Assembly: GCF_025370935.1 (NCBI RefSeq)
Contig: NC_133501.1
Location: 148,869-212,868 of the forward strand
DNA: 64,000 bases
Reading direction: 5' to 3'
Origin: Choristoneura fumiferana
Lineage: Eukaryota; Arthropoda; Insecta; Lepidoptera; Tortricidae
Made by a program: the position numbers and the translations under genes. Below are positions 20,420 through 33,300 of the stretch, one piece after another (positions within the stretch are counted from its first letter, which is position 1; each line of letters begins with the position of its first letter). The notes under the pieces are model-generated. The model worked only from the letters and a program-made list of their open reading frames with translations, did not search any database and was not told the DNA's origin.

Positions 20420-20795
20420 CAACTAGTGTTCACCCCGGCTTCGCACACGTTAATCATTAGATTCAGCAGCTGAACTGAAATTTCGGGTTTTTTTTAATTC
20501 CCGTTGCAATTCCCAAAAATTAAATCGTGATTTTAATTGACGTCTTTAAAAACAATAATGTCAAATTTCATGACTCTGAGCCCAGCGGTTGATGTTTCGA
20601 GATTTTATCCCTGTCCCGTGGCAATATCGGGATAAAAAGTAGCCTATGTTTTATTCCAGATGTCCAGCTATCAACATATCAAATTTCATCCAAATCCGCC
20701 CAGCCGTTTCAGCATGAAGGAGTAACAAACATCACTCACTCACTCACTCACTCACTCACTCACAAACTTTCGTATTTATAGTATTAGTAGGATTA
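20420..20795 (+). repeat. LINE-like interspersed tail with (CACT)n
   Basis: Repeat beginning CCCCGGCTTCGCACACG, with TTTCATCCAAATCCGCCCAG and a CACTCACTCACTCACT microsatellite. It makes up most of the apparent 3' untranslated region of BRD8. Confidence 0.65.
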
Positions 20796-21447
20796 CCAAG
20801 GACATAATGATCATTTACATTCTTGTGGTATCATCATAGGTAATAGTTTTTTTTTTAAACCTTTTTCAATAAAAATACTCGTCAAGATTGTTTACCCTTT
20901 TTGTAATGCTAAAAGAACGAAGCACCTATAGATGGCGAAGATTCGCCACTGGTTGTTATGTACACTGTGACAATACCACGAGTGACAAGTCGTATCGTAC
21001 CGTCCTGCTGACGCTAATATTATTTCATACGAGAGCGAGAGAGACGGTAGGATACGAACTTCGATTTTCGTAGTAGCCCTACTGGGGGTTGGATGCGAAG
21101 CAGATGGCAACCCCGGCACAAATATTTCCGGGAGTATAATTTCAGTCTGCGACTAGATCGTAAATTGAAAATGAAGTTATCGTGTAAGGTAGTATTAAGA
21201 TTTAAAATTAATAGGATAATAAATTTTATTTTTATTTTAAACGATTGTTGTTTTAATTATTGTCAATGCTCTCCCGCCACACAGAAAGACTAATTCATTG
21301 GACCACGCCTATAAAGCTACGACGTTTTTTATGCGGTTAACAAAGAATTTACTTTTATTTAAAATAAGTTTTTGTTAAGAAATTCATATTTAATAGTTAG
21401 CGGAAGTGGATCAAAATTTACTTGCTTAATTTGACCCAAGAATAACA

Positions 21448-21848
21448 TTAAGATTGTTTTTTTGGAATCTTTTTGTATTTTTATTTGAATTGCAAATTTT
21501 ACTTTTACGGTCAACCCGTAAAACCTAAATTGAAATAACGGTAACAATCGATACTATCGATAGTATTTCGTAATTTTCTGTTCAATACTATCGACAGTAT
21601 CGATAGTTTTTCATTATTAGATATCAAAAATACAAACTGAAATATTGATGCACAGAAAAACCAGAAAAATAAGACCAGCACTGGGAATCGAATTGCTATA
21701 CCGCTACACCACTGCTGGTCCAGCAGCAGCAGCAGTGGTGTAGCGGTATAGCACGCGGTACGGAATACCGAGGACCTGGGTTCGATTCCCAGTGATGGTC
21801 TTATTTTTCTGTTTTTTCTGTGCATCTTTATTTCAGTTTGTATTTTCC
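21448..21848. repeat. Palindromic tRNA-like SINE, family C, with 10-bp duplication
   Basis: Insertion absent from copy 1 (empty site near 562). AAGAATAACA is duplicated exactly on both sides (21438-21447, 21849-21858). Two inverted tRNA-like halves meet at a GCAGCAGCAGCAG centre; each has an A-box-like TGGTGTAGCGG and B-box GGTTCGATTCCC. Long duplication and the empty site show recent retroposition. Confidence 0.85.
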
Positions 21849-22883
21849 AAGAATAACAATCAGGAATTAGCGTTAATTATAGAGAAGTTATGGAAGTCCG
21901 TGAACGAGACAGGAGGGCTACTACGAAACTTGTACTATTTAATACGAGAGCGAGAGGGACGGTACGATACGAACTTCGACTTTCGAGTTACGTAGTAGCC
22001 CTGCAGGTGGGGTCACAGCACGAAAAAAAAATACATGAGACGAGCAGCACCGCTTCTCCGAAGTTCGAAACTCTAAGTTCGTATGGGACCGTCCCTCTCC
22101 CTCTCGTATTAAATAGTTCAGTGTCAGAGGGACAGAACGACACGAATTTCGAATTTCGTAGTAGCCCTGCAGATAAGCAGATGTCGGTAGAAAGCACGTA
22201 GAATGAGAATACGGTGTGAGTACGGTAAATTAAAATAATAATTTTACACACATTTTTACTCGTGCATTATCAACGAGGGTTTTTACTGAGCCGAAATATC
22301 GCTAGATGGCGGTAGTATCGTGAGGGCCGTTTGACGTTTGCTCGTGATCGTTATGCGGGATTTACACTCTCGTCTCGTTCACCTCGCCGCGCGGCTTCCA
22401 GTTTACTCTCGTGGCGAGTTCGGTTTTCTTTAAAGAAAGAAAGAAAATACATTTATTCACAACACAAGACAACAATATTATTAGGTATAAAAAAAGAAAA
22501 CAACACAAAGGTATGTGTCATTGCGATTGGCTCAGCATAATGCTGAAGCGTTAAAAACACCCCAGCGCTGATTTTCAGCCAGCACCGCGGATTTTAAGCT
22601 TACAACCTACGCAGCACAAGGTCCAAACTCCAATGAAGCGAGAGCGCGAATGTAAACACCACCGTTCGGCGCGAGGTCCTTTGACTCGTGCTCGTGCCCA
22701 AAAACCGCTCCGGACGCGAGCGCTGCGAGGGGTGAGGCGAGGCGCGCGCGTCTGATCACACTCACCTCGTGCTTATGCTCGTGTAAATGCGGCATTAAAT
22801 ATTATTATCTAAATGAGTCAATCGCAAGCAAACGTCAAATAGACCTCACGATACTAACGCCATCTAGCGATATTTCGCCTCAG

Positions 22884-23013
22884 CAAGGCTACTACGCAAC
22901 TCGAAACTCGAAGTCGTGTCGTGCGGTCCCTCTGCCACTTATACTATTTAATACGAGAGCGAGAGGGACGGCACGATACGAACTACGAGTTTCGAGTTTC
23001 GTAGTAGCCCTGC
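22884..23013. repeat. Palindromic MITE present only in copy 2
   Basis: Copy 1 reads CGCCTCTGTTCC where this copy has a 130-bp hairpin between CCTC and TGTTCC. No obvious duplicated target is left, which is unusual. Confidence 0.8.
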
Positions 23014-24206
23014 TGTTCCCACCAAGTTCCCACCCATCATCTTGACAGAGTAGAAAGGTTTATATAGGGTGCCGTAGTAAACTAGGAACCCCTATAGTTT
23101 CGCCTTGTCTGTCCGTCGGTCTGTCCGTCCGCGGCTAAACTCAGAGACCGTTAGTACTAGAAAGCTGTAATTTGGCATGAATATAAATAAAATATCAGTC
23201 ACGCCGACAGTGGTAAGATAAAAAACAATAAAAATATTTTTTTTAGGGTACCTCCCATACACGTAAAGTGGGGGTGTTTTTTTTTCTCGACTAACCCTAT
23301 ATTGTGGGGTATCGTTTAATAGGTCTTTTAAAACCATGGGGGGTTGCTAAGACGATTTTTCTATTCAGTAATCTGTTTGCGTATTCAACTTTAAAATGGA
23401 AATTTTCATTAAAATCGACACGCTCTTGGGCGGTTTTAGGGTTCCGCAGCCAAAATGGCAAAAACGGAACCCTTATAGTTTCACCATGTCTGTCTGTCTG
23501 TCTGTCCGTCCGCGGCTTTGCTCAGGGGCTATCAATGCTAGAAAGCTGTAATTTTGCACGAATATATATGTAAACTATGCCGACAAAATGGTACAATAAA
23601 AATTAAAAATAAAAATTGGGGGTAATTTTTTTTTCTCATCCAACCTTGTAGTGTGGGGTATCGTTGGATAGGTCTTTTAAAACCATTAGGGGGTTGTTAA
23701 AACGATTTTAACATTCAGTGATTTGTTTGCAAGATATTCAACTTTAGTGCAAATTTTCATTAAAATCGAGCGTCCCCCCCTCTAAAATCTAAACCGGTGG
23801 GTGGAAAAATTTGAAAAAATTTAGGATAGTAGCAAGTAAATATACTTAAGGGTTAAGTTTTCTTGAGAATTATTAGTAGTTTAAGAGTAAATAGCAGCCT
23901 AAGGTATAAAATATACCTAAACTTGGAATATTAGTACAAAATACAAAATCCTTAGAAAAATATGACTTAATTTTTTCGTAATGGCTATGGAACCCTATTT
24001 CGGGCGTGTACGACACGCTCTTGGAAAGTTTTTTTTTTAAGTTAGCGTAACGTGCGTGCGAATACGGTTAGCACGCTTAAAAACCCCTCATAACTGTCAA
24101 ATCACATCAATCAACAAACCAGTACATACAGCGCCTTTTTAATTCGTTCAATGATTTAACAAACAAATACTGGTAAATAATAAAACATTAGCCATTGTTT
24201 TGCACA

Positions 24207-24338
24207 ATGTATAATAGCGAAGTAAATTCTGATTACAATTTACTGGTCTGTCACGCTTGTTTGAGCTCCAATCGCGTTTTAACTATGGTAGGAGATCTAG
24301 TCGACGTTTATCGCAAAATATGCGACAATTCGCGAATG
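24207..24338 (+). CDS. ZAD exon 1, copy 2
   Basis: Same 44-codon peptide as 2644-2775, with the same start context and GTGAGT donor. It is probably the first coding exon of the locus that continues at 26348. Confidence 0.6.
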
Positions 24339-27300
24339 GTGAGTTAATTTATTCAATTAAATTAGAAATATGAACTTATTTAGAAACTACTGCATTAATT
24401 TTTTAGTTAAAATCTTTAGAATGAATTGCCGAAAACAGCCTCTGAATTTGACCTTTATTCAGTGTAGAAAAATTGTTTGCATTACAATTAGGGCTTGAAA
24501 GTGAAAGTATTGAGCACTATTTAAGAGTAAAAATCCGGTTTCTACGCAAAGTAATCATATTGCTTGTGATATAAAAAAATTGCAGTAACCGTCTGGTACC
24601 AAAATGATTATGGGACTCTTAAAACATTTGATTGAAAAGTCAGGAATGGTACAATTAGTTTCTATCTTTGCAAAAGATTTATCCAAGGTGAGTGTGTAGT
24701 GTACAGTCGAGTTCATTAACTTGTGAGCAAAAATTTGGACAAAAATATCTGAACACAACTCTATTGTTAACGGTGTAGAAGCGTGTTCAGATATTTTTTA
24801 ATCAAATTTTTGCTCACAAGTTTAGAACTCAACTGTACACTATGGTGGTGCCCCTGGCACTAGCAAATAATTTCCAACAAGATTGATACTAGTTGGGTCA
24901 CTCCTGACTTCTATAATCAACCTGATTGTTGAACCATTAAATTTTTAGAATTTTCTAAATTTATTACCATAGAATAGATTTTATTGTAGGGTTGACTACG
25001 GTAAATAGTAGCAATTCTGTGTTGATAGATCCTGACACCTCAAACTAACGTCTGTTGGGAATGCTTGGCATTGCTGAAGAAAGTGCGAGCATTCAAGAAG
25101 AAGTGGACATGCACAGAAAATCCTGGACTACTGTATTGACAAACATGTGAGAAATCGGCCATGATAGTAAAATTGAGATAAATTATTTCGTAATGCAGAG
25201 ATACCAAGCCACTGTGTTGAGTTTTGAACGCAACCTTATTTTTTTTTTATAGCAACACCGTGTTGCATTGGCTACCCTGTTTTCCTTATGTCATGTCATG
25301 TCTTGCTTTTTCTAGTGACAACCGGATGGCCAAGTGGTTAGAGAACCTGACTACGAAGCTTGAGGTCCCGGGTTCGATTCCCGGCCGGGCAGATATTTGT
25401 ATGAATAATTCGAATGTTTGTTCTCGGGTCTTGGGTGTTTAATATGTATTTAAGTATGTATTTTTCTATATAAGTATGTTTATCCGTTGCCTGGTATCCA
25501 TAGTACAAGCTTTGCTTAGTTTGGACTAGGTCAATGGTGTCAAGTGTCTCATGATATTTATTATTATTTATTTATACTATTGTTTCTGTTCGAAACAATA
25601 CACTATTTTTCTTTCTTACGTTTCGATACTTTATTTGACTATATATTTCAACCTAAATATCAACAGACTGCCACTTTACACTTAATTATTTCTACCACTT
25701 TATATCAAATAGCTGGCAAACGAGCATACGGGTCACCTGATAGTAAGTGATCACCGCCGCCCATGGACACCTACAGCATTATTAGGACTACCACTTACTA
25801 TATATTTTTTCAATAACATTATAAGTTTATGTGATAGTTAATGAGAAGAATTAAAATACGATGTGTACAGAAGGTGTGATGTCTCATGGAGAATGTGCAC
25901 TGGTTATAACTTCAACCTTTATGGTTTTACTAGCCGTTGCCCACGACTCTGTCTGCCTAGTATTCGTTTATCGCTATCCTAGCGAAACTATGCAATTTTC
26001 CGGGATAATAACTATCCTATGTCCTTCCCCGGGACTCAAACTATCTGTATACCGAATTTGATCCAAATCAAGACTGAGTAACAAACATCTAAACATCCAA
26101 ACATTTTCACAAATAAATGTGTTCAAAATGTTCTTTAAATCTTACTTACAGCCTAGTTAGAATTTGGACACAACTTATTCTGTACATTAAATACTTTATC
26201 TTCACACATATCATAAACAAAACAAACTAATCTTTGCAACACCAAAGTTAATTAAACATCAAAAACGTCAATAAATGAAAACGTTTCTGACCCATCATAC
26301 CATGCAACCATGTATATATTTTTTTAAAGACATAAATATCATTCCAGAAACCTCCGGAAGCCAGCCTCTCGGACCTCACAACATCCTTCACTGAGACCAC
26401 AACATTTATCCCCATCCTCATTGACGATGAGGAAGACAAGCTGGCAAACATAAAGATAGAGCTGATGGAAACAGAAGACTACATCGACCTGTGGAAAGAC
26501 AGAGACGAACAGATGTTTAACATAGAAGACGTGAGGGGGCACTGTGATATTGTCGACTGGAAACCCTTTTTGGATATTTCATGTAAGTAGCCACTTCTTT
26601 ACATGTGCAAAAGCAATAGACTGGCGACTCTGGCGAGCCAAAAGCGCGACACGCCTGTGTGGGTACAAAGGAGAACCTGGCTTTTCGCCTAATATGTTTT
26701 TTGTGGCATCATAATTTATTTTAAAAATACGTGCCCAATTTGCAGATCACCCAACTGATAGACTATAGTACATTGTTGTAGAGGCTGAAAAGTAAGCAAT
26801 AGATGCACGAGTTAGTTTAAAGGCCGGCCCGAAGGCGAGGAAGATTGTGCTTTTTACGATCAATGCGAGGAAATTAAAAAAAAACATTTCACAAAACAAA
26901 CAATAACACCCCTCTTCCCTCTCCCTCCCCCTCCCTCCCTCTGCCCTCTTGCTCTGAGAGGAGGCCTGTGCCCAGCAGTGGGACGTATATAGGCTGGGAT
27001 GATGATGATGAAACAATAACAATTCAAAGGCAGCGTTTCTACCAGGCATGTGCCTTAGTGTTGCCGATCTATAGTCCACTATCAATAGTGTTTCGATAGA
27101 CTATCGATAGTTTAAGCAAAAGCGATAGTACCAATATCTCTTTTCTTGCAATACTTCCAAATTTTTACTTTTACGGTCATCCCGTAAAACCTAAATTGAA
27201 AATACAAACTGAAATATAGATGCACAGAAAAACCAGAAAAATAAGACCATCACTGGGAATCGAACCCAGGTCCTCGGTATTCCGTACCGCGTGCTATACC

Positions 27301-30300
27301 GCTACACCACTGCTGCTGCTGCTGGACCAGCAGTGGTGTAGCGGTATAGCAATTCGATTCCCAGTGCTGGTCTTATTTTTCTGGTTTTTCTGTGCATCTA
27401 TATTTCAGTTTGTATTTTTGATATCTAATAATGCAAAACTATCGATACTGTCGATAGTATTGAACAGAAAATTACGAAATACTATCGATACTATCGATAG
27501 TATCGATTGTTACCGTTATTTCAATAGTATCGGTTGCATCTACACGGAGGAGGTTGGCAGAACAGAAGTTGCAGCAACTGAATCTTCTAAGTCCTAAGAG
27601 TAAGTTGGTTCGGTTTGGTAGATCGTTAAGTAAGTCGAAAGCCTTTACCTACCTTACACGAAACCTTTACATCTTGCAATCTTGCTTATAATCTGATAGT
27701 ATTGAAATTTAGGTCACAATCGATTGTTGAAAACTATCGATAGTTTTGTATTATTAGACAGTAATAATATCGATACTATCGATAGTCCTATCGATAGTAT
27801 GGCCTTTTCCCGATTAAAAATATCGATTTTTCGGCAACACTAATGTGCCAGGAAGTGTTGAGAGTAATGTGTTTTTATTTTATTTTTATATTATTCGACT
27901 GGATGGCAAACGAGCAAGTGGGTCTCCTGATGGTAAGAGATCACCACCGCACATAAACGTCTGCAACACCAGGGGTATTGCAGATGCGTTGCCAACCTAG
28001 AGGCCTACGATGTGATACCTCGAGTGCCAGTAATTTCGCCGGCTGTCTTACTCTCCACGCCGAAACACAACAGTGCAAGCACTGCTGCTTCACAGCAGGA
28101 TTGGCGATTATTGGTTGTTTTACATCAACCAATAGAAAAGCTTCATTTACCATCCTCGCACAGCACATCTCTGGTGGAAACAGCTGAGCGGAGCGAGGCG
28201 AGGTATAATGTGTTTCTATTGGTTCGCGGAATACACATACCTCGCACATCTCTGATGGAAACGGCGCCTAAGCAAACATACAGCTAATAAGAAACAAGTA
28301 ATGTTACAGATCCGTGCCCTCACGAAGGCATGCACCTCCACTTTTTATAATTGTAGTTGTAAACGTATCCGTACGACAAATCCATGTGTGCGTAGCTCGA
28401 ACGTGTCCTCAGTCGCAAGCGTACCGTCAGTCACGCACACTGAGGCTAAGACAACGTGTAAGTACGAGGTTTACTCGTGCACATCTATCTATCAAATCTA
28501 ATGACGAGCAATTCTTGTATATGCAGCGGCGTCTTTAGCCCATGTAGCGCCCGTGTGCAATTATTACTTTAGCACCATCTAGGAAAAGCGCGGTCAAAAT
28601 GGAATAGGTACAAAGTGCCGCGACCGGCGCCCCTAAGACCACTGCGCCCGTGTGCAACGCACACCCTGCACTATAGGTAAAGACGCCCCTGTATATATGT
28701 ATATCTGCAATCAGAATCTCGGAAACGGCTCCAACGATTCCGATGAAATTTGATATGTACTCGTAGGGGCTAGCTTGGTCTTATCTCTGGAAAAACGAAT
28801 CGAGTTTTAGCCGGAGCAAAGCTCGGTCGCCCAGGTACTTGATGATTAGCTGTGGAGGGGCGCGCCTTCGTAAGTGAACAGATCTGTAGGTTGCAGTGTA
28901 TGTTTGCAGCCGGCTCTAGAGAGTTCTCGGTGAAGCAGGAGCCCGGTCTGGCGGACACGCAGGCCGACGAGGACGCGGAGCGTCAGCACAGCTGCTGGAA
29001 GCGCTCCGCCATGCTCGTCTACAAGAGGTGAGGACCCGGAACAGACAAAAGGGGTTTTAACTAGTGTTGGTAAGGGCTCGAGCACAAAACAGATAGGTAG
29101 GCCAATCAGCTTTTTTACCGACACTAATCTGTCCGCGACATTTTTCAAACAATTGCAGATTTTTGTAAGTAAACATGTTTTTTCTGTAATTTTAATAGAT
29201 GGCGTATATGAATATGCCATCCTACGTAAGTTCAACCTATTAAACCGTGAAATATCTTCTTCGAAGTACGATTTTTTGGTAACGCCAGAGACAATTTTGG
29301 TAACGCAGGAGACGCCCAAAGTGTCGATAAAATAGTTGATTGGCCCAGGTACAGAAGTCAATCTCCTGTATGTACTTCACTTTTCATACCTACGCTCGGC
29401 GGTCGCTCTAAGGTTGTCAACTATGGCTTATGCACCAAAAAACTATCCTGGTAGTGGCACTCGTATCTAGTTGTTTGATTTATTGTTGAGAATGAAACGG
29501 GAAGAATGGAAATATAAATTAATAATAACTAAAATATATTAATGTTTGTGGCACGATGCCCGAGAGATATGACGAAAAACGAAACTATGAATGGACTGAT
29601 TTCCAACAATGATGATTTCTAACGTGTGTTTCCCAATTCAGGATTTAATTAAGGCACAGTTTACATGAAATATTCGATTGCGGTCGCGCTCATTTGTTCT
29701 CCTGAAGCAACAGAGGTCCGAGCAGGCACTTAAGAGTTAAATCCAGAGCTGGGCCAGTGTAGATCCTTCTCTCGCCGCTAAACTCCACAAGCTCACTCCA
29801 CGTACAGCACGAACGCAATCTCAATCGTTCTTTAACTTCAATGATACTACTTTAGATACTTTGAAAGTAGTTCGCGAACACCTTGGTTGAGGGTTCCGTA
29901 GAAACGAAAATACGACACTTTGACCGACCGACGAGAGCGACTCACACCGACTTACTCGGTTCGAATCCAAAAGCTAACTGTCAAAATCAAAAGCCAATTC
30001 AAATGTCAGATGACAGTCAATTTGACAGCTATATTGTACCAACTTAAGAATACGATCGATACGATTGAACAATGTTAATGTCATTCTTATATTACAAATT
30101 TGTCAAGTCTCAAGTCAAGCTTTAGAAAAGACTCCGGCCATCGTATCTTCTATGGTTTTATAACCCCCGACGCAAATAAAGGGGTGTTATAAGTTTGACC
30201 GCTATGAATGTCTGTCTGTGGCACCGTAGCTCTTAAACGGGTGGAGCGAATTGAATGCGGTTTTTTTTTATTTGTAATCAGGTTTTCTAGCGATGGTTCT

Positions 30301-33300
30301 TAGACATGTTTGACAAAATCGGTTTAGCCGTTTTTGAGATATTGAACTTTGAAGTGACAAAGTCGGGGCTTTTCCAACTTTTTTTTAATTTATTGTTGAA
30401 CTTTAAGCGTGCCTCAAAAAGACTTAAGTCCTAACAATCAAAAAATTTACAGTATGAGGGTGTTTATTTTTTTCTAACGGTTTTTATTGAGTACGTTTGT
30501 AGGAACAAGAATATGTTCGTAGCAGGTAGGAATGTACTTAAGATACAAGGTGATAAGGTCTGGTTTTGTAATAAATTAAGGAAATCAGAATGTAGGTACT
30601 GATTGTCAAGTATACCTAAAAGTACATTTTAGTTCTAATCATAACTCAGTTGTTCGAAAAGCCTTAGGTCTAAACAAAACTAGTCTTTATAAAGAACTCG
30701 AGTCCTCTGTAGAGAACTCGAACATGGTTTCCCCCCCGTTTTTTGCTTGATATTAATAATGGCAACAAGTTGACGTTTGAAATATTCACAGAATCTTTAG
30801 TTGTATACCTAATCACTTTAAAAATAAATATTTAAGGGGGGCTCCCATGCAACAAGCTTAATTTATTTGCCGTTTTTTTCCTAATGTGTAATATTGTGTA
30901 GATAATGGTACGGAACCCTTCGTGCGCGAGTCCGACTCGCATTTGTGGGTTTTTACAAGCTTTTATTTAACCCTTAATAAGGCAGAGGCGATTTAGCGAC
31001 CACTTGCATTGAGTTTGAAACTGAACCTTATTGCTTACATGATACGTCACAATTTCCATTGTAATTATTGAAAATACGACTAGCTTTAAAAATATCCTTT
31101 GTCAGGTATGTATTCGATAGCTGCTTTTGATTCTGTGGTAGTGGGCTCCAATAAATGGGGCCTTAAAAAGGGTTAAATTGCCCTGTTCGTTTATTTATTT
31201 GGGTCAAATCTTGCAAGTTAAATTTGACCCACTTCCAGTAGTCCGATCGACTTGAAATTGGATAAACTATAAACTTATGTCTGGTGACAATACAATAATC
31301 TGTTAGTGACATCCTGTTAGTCCGGCCAGGGCCGTCTACACAGAACGGAACTCTTCGACGGTTAATGACGTCGACTTGAAATTTGGTATTCAAATGTAGT
31401 TTGGGTGACAATACAAGTACAGTCAACAAAAAGTACAGTCAGAAAAAAAGCTTGTTTTTTTTCCAAAATCTTATTAGTTTTTTGTTGTAAATGTTGCCTA
31501 CCGTCATAGCAACAGTAGCGCTGGCTGACACAGGCTGAGGATGATGTATTCTGTTACAGACTAACCGCCCACAAATACGCGTGCCACTTCCTCCGACCCG
31601 TCAGCGACGACCTGGCCCCGGAGTACAGTAACATAGTCAAGCGGCCCATGGACCTCACCACCATCAGAAGGAACATCAAAGATGGTGTCATCAGGTACAT
31701 AGGAAACAGCATACAATGCAGGTTGAAATGTTTTACTTGGTACAAAACTAGTGTTCGCATAGTCAATTTTGTTCTAATATGACTCAAATGACAGATGTCA
31801 AACTGACGTAACTAGAGTCCCTCCTACTGTTACCAGGGGGGTGTCACTAGGCCATTCCGCCGCCGAGCTACAAGTACATACCGGGCCTCCCCATCGTTGA
31901 GGCGATTCAGTGCGACTCAACGCGTGCGAGTGAACACGAGTTATGCGATAGACAGAGAAGCATACAGTAGGCACGATTCTTATGCCTAAACGTCACTTTT
32001 GTACGGCAGTGAAACTTCTGTACTTGTACTATTACTTATTCTGTGCTGTTACGCAAACTATCGATACTTTTGCATGTTCATAGTGCTAAAAGTGGCAATA
32101 ACATTATTTGTTGGTTAAAACGTTACGCTAACGAACTGAAAGTCTTATTTGAATTTTAAAATACAATTTATTCAACACTTCCGACTCTCATTATTTTTAA
32201 TTTTTACCGATATCTCTCACCTCTAGCAATGAGGGCTATCGCGAATGAATTCGCCGTTAGAGGCGCTAGTGTAGCGTGAGGTCTCCGAAATGTCAAATCT
32301 CATAGTTTTTGGGTGAGCTACGCGGGTTTATTTATAATTAGAATAATTTTGTGAATATTTTGCAATATCTGAAATTAATTATGGCAAATATGCGTTCCGG
32401 GGCAATGAATATCTGTGTTTTGAGACAGTTTTGTCTTTCGGAAACCTTTGTCCTCCCTTTTTTCCGAACAAAACGGGGACTTTGCAACACTGTGGCATGC
32501 TCGATATTTTTATGGTACGGTTTTAAGCTGTATTACATATGATTTTAATCTAAACTTTGTTTTCACGCCCGTAATAACAGACTTTGAAAGCCATACTTAA
32601 AAACCTCACGCAACAGTGCGCCATCTAGTGAGACAAAAAACGATAGCCCTCATTGCGGCTTGAAACAACACTGTAAGGGCGTTCATTGAATAAAGTACGT
32701 ACCTAATTCTAACACAGTGCCTACGCAGTAACTTAACAATTCGTTAGCGAATTTGAGTTCAAATATTCGAATAATCAGCAGTTTTAATGTGATTTCATTT
32801 TTTCAAGCATTATATCTCTGTTGGAAAAAATAAAAAAATAGTTACCACCTCACAAAGTTACATAATCATCATGTGTCATTTGAATAATCTTAAAACTAAT
32901 AGAGTATAGCTTGTCTGTTTGTTGTTTGTTTATACTCTTTATTGTACGAAAAGAAAAAACAAAAAGGTTACAATAAAATGAAATGAAATAAACTTAACAT
33001 TAATACATTGATATTCTATGTTACATTTTTAATCATTTTGATCTTATATTGTACTTAAAGATAATGTTAACAAATACATACTTATACTCATGTTGGCACT
33101 GGATACCAAACTCAGCATAACGGTGACCACTTTCGCGTTTATAATATTTTTAGTTTTTAGTTATTTGATACCTTTTTTATGCTTAGTTTTCGGTGCACTA
33201 ATAATATATTTTTGACTCTTTAAACTCACTATTTGTTTCTCTCATCCACTCAAAGGTTGACTGGTAGATATCCCTTAAAGGGATAAGTCCGCTTTTGTAC

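Larger units (their letters stand above)
20932..25610. repeat. Near-identical duplicated segment, copy 2
   Basis: This is the partner of 1-3750 in the same orientation. It starts at the same ATGGCGAAGATTCGCC string and stays alignable up to GAAACAATAC, where copy 1 runs into the gap. It is longer because of four inserted elements: a palindromic SINE, a roughly 165-bp insertion, a palindromic MITE and a second SINE. It lies between the last BRD8 exon (ends 20389) and the acidic linker exon at 26348, so it supplies the apparent 5' end of the second bromodomain locus. Confidence 0.9.
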
